A stretch of DNA of 64,000 nucleotides, from contig JAIXMN010000010.1 of NCBI GenBank assembly GCA_025716815.1, forward strand, positions 434,001 through 498,000, read 5' to 3'. The DNA comes from Dichotomocladium elegans. Its lineage: Eukaryota > Mucoromycota > Mucoromycetes > Mucorales > Lichtheimiaceae. Of the stretch, positions 34,563 to 44,854 are shown piece by piece (the first letter of the stretch is position 1; the number at the start of each line of letters is the position of its first letter). A program made the position numbers and the translations under genes. The notes beneath the pieces are model-generated. The model searched no databases and was not told the DNA's origin. It worked only from the letters and a program-made list of their open reading frames with translations.

Positions 34563-36654
34563 CTATCGACGCCTTCCCGGGACAACGGACCTCCGAAATC
34601 TTTCTGGCACTTGACTGGAAACACGCAGGCCGCGAATGATATGGGTAAAATCGAGGCAAGCGGTAAGATCCCGGTTCCACATCCGATGTATTAGACTGTT
34701 GTCTTCGGTGCGCAGTATGCAATTTTTGCTGTGACATCTACAGCGCAGAGGTTAATGACTTCTTTAGGCTTTCGAATATATAAAAAACGCAAGAATGAAT
34801 TTCACACCTCAAAATACCGTGGCAACGGACATGGGGCTGCGGTTGTTGCTGCTGTTGACGTTGATGGTGTCGACGAGGATTTAATACCATCCTGGATTTT
34901 GCAAGGTTCTCATTGCTGCAGGATGGACAGCATTTGCTTGTTTTAAACTCGTCTATTAAGTACACCTCGAATCCATGCTTCTGCAGGAGTTCCCTGAAGC
35001 CCTTGCCACGTATGGGCTCATGGAATTGAGCCATATGAGTTGACCAGTTCCCGACAATGAATACTGCAGTGCTACCAAACTTTTCTTTTAAGTCTTGACA
35101 AGCTTAACATCAGCGAGTTGTTTGTTGAAATAAGCTGACAGACAGAGTTTTCGGAAGAGAAAGGCTTGGGGCACGTGGTCGGTCATGGTATGACTATAAA
35201 ACCCCTGGAGAACCTCGGACACCTCGGACCTTACACGGAGGAAGCGACGGAAACATCCAGTACCAGTGTGCGGCTTCCCTCCTCAGACAGGCGGTGCTCC
35301 CCAAATACAACTTCAGGTTGTTGGACCTTGTGCAGCTGCTTCAACCGACGGAATTTTTTGCTCTTGCGTGCCTTGTCCTGCATGGATTTGGTATACCGGA
35401 ACTGTCGAGACGCGATATTTGTTGATTTCTCGTGAGCGCAGTACAAAAGGACTCGTCGGCCTGGATTGACGACTACACATCGACCTGATATTTCTTCATG
35501 ACCCGCCCGGCTCAGGCTTGTGATGTAAGGGATAAGCTCCTTGTTTGCTTTTAGAGCTATCGCGGTTGACATCAGTGATGCTTTCAGCCTTTTAAATACA
35601 GTAACCCCAACGCCATCTGTACTGATTATGCCACGGAACGTGAGATTGCCTTATTTCTGGGACCTGAAAGCTTTTGAATTGAGGTCAACTACCTCATACC
35701 AAACAGTCCAAGCTGACGAGTTCATCATCATTGGTCCAAGATTGTTGCAGAATGTTTTGGCAAAGTATTTTGCTGTCGATAAATATATAACATGAGGACC
35801 ATCTGTGACGAAGCGGGAAACAATTAAAAGCAGGTATTCGAGAGGTTGAAACAAGCAAGCAAGCTGGTAAAAAGGCTTTCATGTGGCTGGCGGGGCGGAA
35901 CTTGCTGTTGCAGTAGATATTGTCTTTTTGAAATTTGTAGCCCTCAGGATAAGAGTTGAGAACAGGCAATAGGGCCTGCAAAACTTCCCCAAAAACATCT
36001 GGTTGCTGCCTGATGAGATCTGTGTCAATCTGTCGGCTACTAATTGCCAACTTGAAGCGCCTGGCAGGCTCGGTTACGCTTTGCATAATACGGGCGCTTA
36101 TTTCTTCTGATCGAATAGGTCTCTTTCTATTATAGCCTTTTGACCTCGAATGTCCAGCAAAATATTGACAGCACGCCTGAGATGCTGACCAAATCGCATG
36201 TTGATATTGTTGCTGTACGCTGCATTTATCTTGTGGCCTTCATATATCGAGCATTGCTGCGCATGCGGAAAAGATGGCCTCATGTAATTTTCATGGTGGA
36301 GATATCCAGGCAAGTACTCGTTGATCAGAGCTTGGTTCCTGACTGTGATGGATGATCTAAGTGCACGTCTCTCGTATTCCACTAAAGAGAGCCATACTTC
36401 AAAAAAAAACGGCTGTTCATGAAGATCGCAAAGTCGAAGTTTTGGTTGGTTTGAAGTTCATTTAGGAAGATATATTTTGAGAAAGAGAACGCATGCACCG
36501 TTGTGGCATGAGCAATGTCGACCACCTCTAGTAACCGCTCACAGTGCTCTTCTCGCCGGCCGATGCTTTGAATACTACACTTCACCGAAAGGATTCGGTC
36601 ACCGACATCGCGAATGCTTGAGACACTCGTAGTTGATGTAGCGGGTGAAGGCAT
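34563..36654 (-). pseudogene. Fanzor-like (TnpB homologue) nuclease, locus 2, near full length but degenerate
   Basis: Minus-strand relative of locus 1 that retains the N-terminal half. The start at 36654 (MPSPATSTTSVS) is followed by HATTVHAFSFSKYIFLNELQ, then after a frame change YAHAQQC-like SFPHAQQCSIYEG and FGQHLRRAVNILL. Further on are WYEVVDLNSKAFR, VVVNPGRRVLLYC (RuvC-I with the catalytic Asp changed to Asn), FRKLCLSAYFNKQLADVKL, HEPIRGKGFRELL, YLIDEFKTSKCCPSC, and a His/Gln-rich loop. The last exon begins at about 34729 (CHSKNC) and carries RMWNRDLTACLDF, stopping at 34563. The final intron (about 71 nt, GTGTGA...TGTAG) is at the same place as in locus 1. Multiple frameshifts plus the Asp-to-Asn change indicate a dead copy. 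Confidence 0.75.
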
Positions 36655-36870
36655 GTTTGTACCCGGATAACTAAATATTTCGGTCTCTGATGTCTAACCA
36701 TTGATAAAAGAAGCTTACCTTTAAATGTGAGTTGTAAGTAGCTGTAGATGTTGAAGGGCTAAAAAGTATCGATATTTAAGGACCATTTCCGATGATTGTG
36801 ATAGCAAAACCCGAAACCTTAGAAATGTGAATGCTATTATCCAAATCCTTTTCTGCATTGAATTTTTACG

Positions 36871-37068
36871 CCGCGGAACTGGGAAGGCAATGTAACAAGG
36901 CGGTTTCAAGCTCTGTACCAGTTAAAGCATCAGTAAGTGTTGAAAGTCGTACATCAAAAGCAGTATGTGATCCGCGGAAATGGAAAGACCATAACAAGGC
37001 GTTTTCAAGCTCTGTGTCAGTTGAAGCATCAGTAAGTGATGAAAGTCGTGCATCAAAAGGAGTATAGT
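36871..37068 (+). repeat. Two-copy tandem repeat, period ~99 bp
   Basis: The block CCGCGGAA...ACAAGGCG...TTTCAAGCTCTGT...AAGCATCAGTAAGTG...GAAAGTCG is repeated twice with about 10% divergence. A small open frame (36831-37067) spans it, giving a repeated Ser/Val-rich peptide. Coding status is doubtful. Confidence 0.75.
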
Positions 37069-37139
37069 ATGATCCTTGGTTTTCTATAAATAATGGACAG
37101 TTGAGCAATCTGCTTTTTTCATAACTACATCCCGATCCT

Positions 37140-37450
37140 CTCTTCCATCGTCTTATCCGGTATGATCACTATAATACTAAATTCTTTTTATTGCAATCTA
37201 ACATCCACTGTTCTTTGTAGATCAACAATCGTACCAGTACTTGATGAGCCATGGAAGAGAGGAGATCCTGGACACTCTTCCGCTCCTTCCGCTCCATTTC
37301 GCTGCCGGTTCTGGTCCCACTCCATTCCTTTTTGCCGCCGCCACTGGTCTCGTCCCCTGTTGCTGCTGGCCTCCTCCACATCTTCCGCCCTGGTTATCGC
37401 CAGGACACCCATACTACAGTACTCTTCGCAGGTAAGTTAACGGGTATGGA
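37140..37450. repeat. Dispersed repeat, copy 2 (related to 12.0-12.6 kb)
   Basis: Shares with 12012-12640 the landmarks TTATCCGGTAT, CTTTGTAGAT, CAATCGTACC and CATGGAAGAG, followed by C/T-rich low-complexity DNA and GGTTATCGCC. The last block also occurs just after the Fanzor locus 1 stop (27276). Confidence 0.4.
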
Positions 37451-37656
37451 GAAGAGGTAGTGTTTTTTGTTGTCTAACATGTTCCAATCCGCGGATTCGA
37501 AATCGTTGTATCTATTGATACAACAACTTTATACGATTCTATGCATCATTGTTTTATCTCATTTACGACGATTTTTTTATTACAGTAGATTCGTCTATTG
37601 TACAGGGAACAACTAAATCCCGTGACTCCAGTTTTAGTCAACTCAGTTCACGGGTC

Positions 37657-39534
37657 ATGCGCGTGCAGCGCGTGCAGCGCGTGCAGGACTTGCTTTGTTT
37701 GCCTACTAATGGTAATGCCATGATAACCCCACCTCCATTTTACGACCGTAAGGCAGCACTTTTCGCCTGTAAATGAGCAGTCTTCCTTATCTTTTTGTCA
37801 TTTAGTCTTCATTTCTTATTTCCGATCAGAAAAGGAGCCAAGTCTCTCCGACTTTCTAAATCAGCATGTTAATACCGTCATTGCGTACCATGTCGATGGC
37901 GATGACATAGCTCAAGTGTGGGCAAGCCGTTATGGTAACGCATATAGGTATTATTATGCCGACACACCAAAACAAGACAGACCACCGCTCCTAGCGAAAG
38001 GTGTTAATTGGGGAGATCTTGCGCTCCGTATCCTGCAGGTATAATGAGAGAAGGCGCAAAGAGACTCGAGCTTAATCCATGACAACAAGGCAAAAGCCAA
38101 TTTAGGCCAAGTTGCGTCCTCGATTTCCAGCCATATCAATACCAATTGCACTACCAATAGCAGTGACAGTGGCAGGACCAATAGCAGTGGCAGTAGCAGC
38201 TCTCCTCCGTTGACCGCGACTTTCTTCAACGAGTTCCGTGCAAATTTCGCAGCAATGAGCCCGACATCAAAATGGGTGCTCTCCACTGGTACAGTGGTAG
38301 AAAATAAGGTCTTCGAGTTCGGGTTGAAATGCGAGAAAGAACAGTACGTGACCCTTCCTTTTATCTAGACAGTTGACGTGGTACTGAGCCTTGCTGTAGT
38401 GCTGCGCATAGCTTCATAATAGATCCGACTGACCCAGTCTGGCAATCTGTATTTTCAATTTCTGAACTCAAGGAGATCAGCGAGTTGCATGCACACACAC
38501 TTCCTCCAGTTTCGGATACTCTTCTTGAATATCTGAATAGTTTCACGAACCTCGTAAGTATCAACTCTTCACTGAAGTGCGATGTACAGTATCTCACAAG
38601 ATCAAATATCACTCGTAGACCAATATCCGAGATTTGGACGAGCATTGTAGGTCTCGAACATTCAGCTTTGAGGAGGAGTACGACCTAGACTGGTCACAAA
38701 TGTCGATCGATTCTGCCCTCAGGCTTTATAAGTCCAAGTACCTGCCACTCACCACGCATACAGAAGTCGATGTCATTCGCCGGATATGGTTCTTCGTGGA
38801 TACTGCTTTTGACAATTTGGACATTGATGTCCGAACGTAGGTGTTGATGGATATATTGGTCATGTATACTGTAACTAACACTGCTAGGAAATAGAGGTGA
38901 AATGGAGAGCGTGGCAAGTTCTACTCGCCGTAATATGCAAGACCAGGATATCAAACGGAAACTGCATGGTCATCGCGCGGATTTTCTGCTCATTGCTGAC
39001 CATCTGGAGCTTGGGTGCGCTGAGATTGGGAAGATAGACGGCGGTGATGCAGACAGGAAGGAGATGAACGAGAAGGGGTTGAAGTGTCCCAAAATGATGA
39101 AGGATATGTTATGGTTGATGGCAAAGGAGTACGAAGACAAGTCGAGGCATTTAGTTACTGTCGGCTTTATTATGATGGGTAAAACGTAGGCCCTCCGCTA
39201 CAACCCGTTGCTTTGCTAATGTTTTCTTGCGCTTATAGGCCTTAAGCTGCGAGTTTTATTCCTGGATAATCCGTCCACATACATCTGTCGACTGAATAGT
39301 ACCGATGCTTTCTACTTCCCCACCAAGCCCGAAGATTTCGGCATGAAATTTGGCAAGCTTCTGGTAGTGGTAAGGCAGGCAAAGCAGCTGATCGAGGATA
39401 TGCTGCAAGCGCTTAATGAACCGAAAGCAATTGGAAACCAGGCGGTCAGATCTCCAAGCGTTTCCGGAGGACTCCAACCCTGCCCAAAATCGCCTCCACG
39501 ACAAGCAAAGCGTCAGCGTCGCTTGAATGAATAA
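37657..39534 (+). CDS. Orphan-family protein (497 aa, 7 exons), likely Mucoromycota-expanded family
   Basis: Exons: 37657-37747, 37830-38038, 38090-38343, 38412-38553, 38619-38836, 38895-39178, 39239-39534. All introns are 51-82 nt, GT-AG, and all phases close. The start ATG is followed by three RVQ repeats from a 9-bp tandem repeat; an earlier start cannot be excluded. A Ser/Asn-rich linker lies near residues 112-140. The C-terminal half (YDLDWSQM; RADFLLIADHLELGCAEIGK; EKGLKCPKMMKDML; LVTVGFIMMG; STYICRLN) resembles a large set of uncharacterised Mucoromycota proteins I know only as hypothetical. The spacing D...ExGK could be a PD-(D/E)XK-like core, but this is speculation. It is the only intact non-transposon gene inside the repeat island, and nothing marks it as damaged. 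Confidence 0.8.
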
Positions 39535-40272
39535 GCCGTTTTACTTCTCCTTCTCTTACCACCATGTAGCATACTATTTTCATTATACCTTACTAAAATA
39601 TTGTCTCTAATTTCATGCGTACTAGTCTTCCAGAGTCCTTCACCTAATTTCAGCCCGATGATATGGCCGAGAATTGATGAGATTTAACTTAATTTCAATC
39701 CCGGACTGATAGGGAGAGCGCATGTGCTTTAATTTTCAATCAAGTCTGCGCGAGCAATATATAGTATTTGCATCTCAATAGAGGCAATCTATGCGTGTAA
39801 TAAGGCAAGACGTTTGCGGGTGCGCCGATGAACATACAGGTCAATGAGTCACACAGAAGGCTGCACCCCCTTAAATAATGCTCTCTGCCTAGCCGACTCA
39901 TCTTTGAGTACCTCCCCTTTATTCGTTAAATGGAGAGTGGTCCAAGTACCTTGTTAATCCGCCAATCCTGCGATAAGAGGGTCAGTATTTGTGCTAGGTT
40001 CGCGCGTCCCGGGTATGTGCAGCACGGCGTCCAAGAAGTTTAATTGGCGCCATGGTAGATATTCATCTGCGAGCACGTCAGCGTCGTCGCATGGTAGTAG
40101 GATCTGTGACAACTCAGCGAGTATGAGCTATGCTTCCGCATTGTGACGCCTTTCTGATTTGGCACGCTATATTCCCTCTCCTTGCAGACCTAGTAGAACT
40201 CGTTCTGATCGCTGCTAACTATTGACATGCGTAAATAATGTTTTTCATTGGCCACACTTCAACAGATTGTTT
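39535..40272. other. Intergenic gap
   Basis: No gene or clear repeat was recognised. It ends at the sharp junction of the inverted duplication at 40273. Confidence 0.45.
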
Positions 40273-41207
40273 GAGCTTCGACGTCAACCTGATGTCTACA
40301 AAGAAAAGCTCTCTGAAATGGGAGTGCGACAGGAAGCGTGAACGCACTGAGGCGTCAAAAGAAATCAAGAGCATCCGGTCCAGAGTGGCTGAATCCGAGG
40401 AAGTTGACAAGGAAGCACAGTTTTGAACACGAACAAAGCAAAGCTCGGGCGACGCAGTTGGGCGAAGAGGCCGACCATCTGACGATGGATCTTCAGTCGG
40501 GGAAATAGGGGATCCAAAAGTTAACAGCCCATCTTCAGACTGCACAGATCCAACTTTCGGACGAAGCTGCTGTAAGCCAACAGCTTGAAGCATACGCTAT
40601 TTTCCAACATCAAGTCGCACTCCTATCAGTTCCAAACTTGCAAGACTACAAAAATAAAATTGCTTTTTGCCCAGAGTACGCACAATAAAAAATCAAATGT
40701 CATATGCATCCATGGAAAGATGTCGCTTGGCAAATCCATCTCTTCCTTTTGACTCTTTTCACTTTTAGAAGACGGCCAAGGTCATGTTGTTGGTGAGCAT
40801 GGCCGTCTTGAACCTATGGATGATATTGTTGATGAAGGAATGCATTCTCTGCCATCCGTTTGTTCTCGCACTGAATAGCAGCATAGCATATCTTGCAAGG
40901 ATAACTCTGCGAGTACTACCGCACACATTCCCAACAAAAGGGTACAGGCATTTGGATGAAAGAAGTGAGGATTAAGCGCAGTTACACTGCGTACACGGAC
41001 CAAGACAAGGTCAGATTTTTCAAACCGATGTTTGACAAGGTCTTGAGTGTATCAGCTACTAGGAATCCATGTTCGTTCAGCACAGCAATGGGAATGATAG
41101 TACGGGAAGGTCCCTAGCAGCATCTTAAGAAAACTAAAGCGAGGGATCGCTCGTGTATTCTCAATAAAGTCCATGAAGGCGTTATTTTAGAATGCATTGA
41201 TGAGAAT
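40273..41207 (+). repeat. Inverted segmental duplication, copy S2
   Basis: Reverse-oriented copy of 22429-23361. The left part carries the 3' end of the coiled-coil gene (including the same in-frame TAG), truncated at 40273. The right part carries the 5' half of a Tc1-like transposase (MLLVSMAVLNLW frame; TDQDKVRFFKPMFDKV; VHEGVILECIDEN). Homology stops at 41207, so neither gene is complete. Confidence 0.85.
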
Positions 41208-42916
41208 ACTACCATCATACGGGAGCCAATGAATTGCATAAGGAATGACAAGCCAGCAGAGACGGTGGCCATCAACAATTTCCGATGAAAAATTGTTTAC
41301 CCACGCTTGGGTGCGCTTTATTCCATAGGCCACAGTGTGTGCTGCCACAAACATTGTATGTGGGAATTTTTGCCACATGGTATATCATGGTCTGGAAGCA
41401 AGACTAAACGAACCTGATAAGGAAATCTGATCGCTAAGCATGTCGGTTATATGCAATATCTGCATTACTGTAACATGTAACCACACCATGTGTCTTCATG
41501 CCATCTGTACAACTCATTCCGCACGTGCTCGCGCACGTTTGCATACTGTACTACTGGTACAAATGCCAATGACGCCATCTACGTTTTCTCTCTTAGTTTT
41601 CGATTAACATAACGAACAGCCATGATATGATATCTCTCAATTGCGTCTCTTCGATCATCGTCAATGTTCTGAACTGCTTAGCATAGTCCATCTAGATCTC
41701 TGTTCCTACCATGGTGGGACTCGTCCCTTCTTTTTCGCTTTGCTTCTGGCTGTCACTTTTTCTTTCGCTACACCAGAAGCCGAATTTTGAACTTACCACA
41801 AAATGGCGTGTTTATGGTGTCAAATACATACACTGCGTTGCTATTTATGTAGTTCTGGGTCGCGCCAGTTTGTCCTCGTAGGATGATGGCAATATGAAAC
41901 TTAATCCAACCAGGGCTAATCTTGTTTGCGTTAATGCCCTTTCTCCTAAGGTGACGTCATAAAAAGAGAAAACATAGGATAGGGCACTGTTGATGAAGAA
42001 GTCTGGCATGTTGATACTGTGGGAGAAAGTGCGGGCCCTTTGATCTAAAGATACGTTTTCCATGGTCATGATATGGAAAAACACGTGCTTCTTTTTGGCT
42101 GGCATGATACATTATAGTAGCTGCGGTGCTGCGTAAACATTGTACATATGTGAGTGCAAGCGTGGACGTTGGCTATTGCCGTATGACAGACGAATGGGAC
42201 ATCCTCTGCGTTATAGAATGCTATCCCTCCGAGTCCCCGAATTTTCTTCGTATTCTGAACCACAGAACAACCTATTTAGCTATCTCAAAGCCTCCGCCAC
42301 AGCCACATCGCACACATGAGGTAAGCGCATTCCTATAAAATAGATCTCAATACGTCATCCCTGGCCAATGGCCCTCTCTCCCTCCCCTGTATGCTCACCC
42401 ATCCCCAGGATAAATACTATGCTAGAAAATTATCATCCTCGGTACAAAAAACTACGCGCCTTTGACAAAAGATTCAGGCACAATGGAGTTACCCAAAACC
42501 CAAGTATAAGGCCTTATTGCGATGAACCCATTCATGAAAAGGACAGGAGGGAAATGCCAAGATATAAAGGAAAATTAACGTGATATACACCCGATAATAA
42601 AACGTACCATTCTTTTTTACACATACGGAATGTCTCCGGGTTTGGGGGGTGAGATTGGGAGGTTTTGGAAAATGGGTAGTAGACGAACAGCATTTTTATT
42701 CCTTTGCACTGAAAAGGTTTCTTCAACATATTGTAATGCTTCCATTGTATACGGCTTTGCGTTTGGTTTGTATGATGCAAATGGGTCCAACGATGAACGA
42801 TGGTTTAGAGGATGTGGAATATTAGAATGGATAATAAAACAAAGCATTGAGGATGACTTATGAAGTTACACTGTGAATGAGTCGGAGCTAGAAGAAAAAC
42901 AATGGATGGACACGGT
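41208..42916. other. Region without supported genes
   Basis: Small frames on both strands (for example 41845-42105 -, 42630-42863 +) have no motif and no splice-consistent extension. The last few hundred bases are the 3' flank of the arrestin-like gene. Confidence 0.4.
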
Positions 42917-44066
42917 TTAGTCACCAAAGACTACTTGGTATGCCGGCAATCGAGTGTGGTCATAGGCGGGAAGACTGTTCTCGTACTCAATGACCTGCAT
43001 GAACCTTGGCAGCGTTCGCTGAGCTTCCTCGTCTGTCATGGTAGAGTATATCTTGAGTTCATCTGGCACACGTACGCCATAGCCCAGCGTACCGATCCGA
43101 ATAGGGTACTCATGCATCACCCTTGAGGTGGCCCAAAGTTTCTTCTTATGCTTGACGATGATCTGAAGGGAGTAATTCACCGCAAGAATGGCGCTGTAAC
43201 TGAGCGAGGGAACCAGGGTAGATGGAATCTCGATGCAAACTGGGTCTTTTCCCCCCTTCCATGTCTCGGTTGCGATGACAGTGACTAATTCTGGAGCATC
43301 TTCTACGGCATGGAGATAGGACCGTTGTACAAGCCTTGCCGTGATAGACGAAGGCTGCTGGGTCGATGGAGATGATACGCTGTGGCTGTCATCATCGTCC
43401 GATGGTGCTGCAGACGTATTCGTGGGTATCAAAGATATTGTTTCTCCGGGAAGGTAGTCCAGAGAATTGATGCTGAACTGTGGAGTAAGAGAAATGGAAC
43501 GTTTCAAGAGGGACGTTTCGATAAAGGGCCGGTACTGGATACGCTTCTCTGTCGAAAGGATCGCTTTACCCCTTAACTCGACCACGGCAGAGAGTCTAAA
43601 GATGCAGTTATAGTAGGGGTGATCGTCGATGGAAGGCGGGTATTGGACGGTGGGTATCTGGATCGCGAAGTGGATTGTTCGCGAGCATTCCAAGGTATTG
43701 CCCTTCCAAATTTTGTGCCGGACGCCAAAGAGGACGCGCTTCTTCTGAGTCCTCAGAACACCCGGTGAAAGTTCAATCGGGCACATAGCTTCATGCGCTT
43801 GGAAGATCAGACTTACATGGTCGGCCTGGAATGGCGCTTCCGACATAAGCTTCACCAAACCTGGGGAGGCCCATCCAACGCCAAGCACGGTACGTCAGCA
43901 GCGATATATCGAAAAATCACAGCCTTTCAATACCTTGGAACACCGAGCCGGGACCGTACACAGGCTCACCTCGGACGGACCAGCCAAATTCCGAAGAGAG
44001 TTCAATACTAAGTTGACGACGACAACCGCTGCTCGAACAAGCTAATGACGTGAGACTGGGACACAT
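42917..44066 (-). CDS. Arrestin-domain (alpha-arrestin-like) protein, 358 aa
   Basis: Exon 1 is 44066-43934 (44 codons plus one base) and exon 2 is 43860-42917. The 73-nt intron is GTATTG/CCCAG in phase 1. Arrestin N fold: RQLSIELSSEFGWSVRGEPV, YGPGSVFQGLVKL, then IHFAIQIPTVQYPPSIDD and CIFRLSAVVELRGKA. The arrestin C half starts near ISLTPQFSINSLDYLPGETI and includes YSLQIIVKHKKKLWA. The C-terminus has two LPAY motifs but no PPxY, so Nedd4-type ubiquitin-ligase recruitment is uncertain. Such proteins act as trafficking adaptors at the plasma membrane or endosomes. The longer intron-read-through frame that starts MLGVGWASPG is rejected because it lacks the first strand of the fold. Confidence 0.85.
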
Positions 44067-44854
44067 AGTGTGGTGCAGAAAGAGATGCGAGGGCACCGTC
44101 TGGCTGTCAATATTTATAAGTATTTTGCTGTAACACAATGCTCCCGCGTACAAAGCAATAGGGGCAGTGCCGCAGCAAGCCTTCAGCTTTAGGTATCCCT
44201 TCTCCCTTCCTCGTCTCCCCCCCCCGCTCCACCAGCTTGCCCATATCAACAAGTTGCTATTTACCGCCCATGTCATTCGCATCATCGTATACGTACAATG
44301 CCGAAATTCAGAAAACACTTGCGGAAGACCCCAGTCCATTGTCCTTCGATCAATAACCTGTCTTCTTTCTCATTTTTATCAAGAGAAATCCATGGCCCAG
44401 GAGTGCATTTTTCTGAATTGTGCAGGGCATAATGCAAGACAAAGAACTAAAAACGTTCGACAATGTTTTATTTTGCATCCGTTGACCGAATAAGGAGGTC
44501 TGTTATGTACGTATATTCAGTATTTCCGGTAGGTAGATCATAAAAGGCTTAAAGAGGATGGCATCATCATTGTGACCAGAGACCCATTATTTTTGCCAAG
44601 GGCCATGCAGCCTTGGCACAGAAGGGTTTTTCCCTTTGGTGTAACAATCAATAAGGCGATCCCCCACTTAAACCCTAAAAAAGACTGGCGTTTTGGTTGC
44701 TGCGGCAGGCAGCTGGATTAAAGAGTTTTACAGACCAAAGGCGGATCGATAAATTGAAAGACACAATACTCTTCATTCAATTCCACAGCTGTGCACCATC
44801 CCTCACCCACACAAACGAGCGAAGGGGTTTACAGCCAACTGTTTACTATCGCCA
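44067..44854. other. Intergenic, flanked by minus-strand genes
   Basis: Upstream of the arrestin-like gene and downstream of the TM9 gene. C-rich tract at 44217-44226. Antisense frame 44167-44493 is not supported. Confidence 0.5.

Larger units (their letters stand above)
36655..37656. other. Gap with local duplication and dispersed repeat
   Basis: Contains the ~99-bp tandem duplication at 36871-37068 and repeat copy 2 at 37140-37450 (both listed). No supported gene. Confidence 0.45.
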
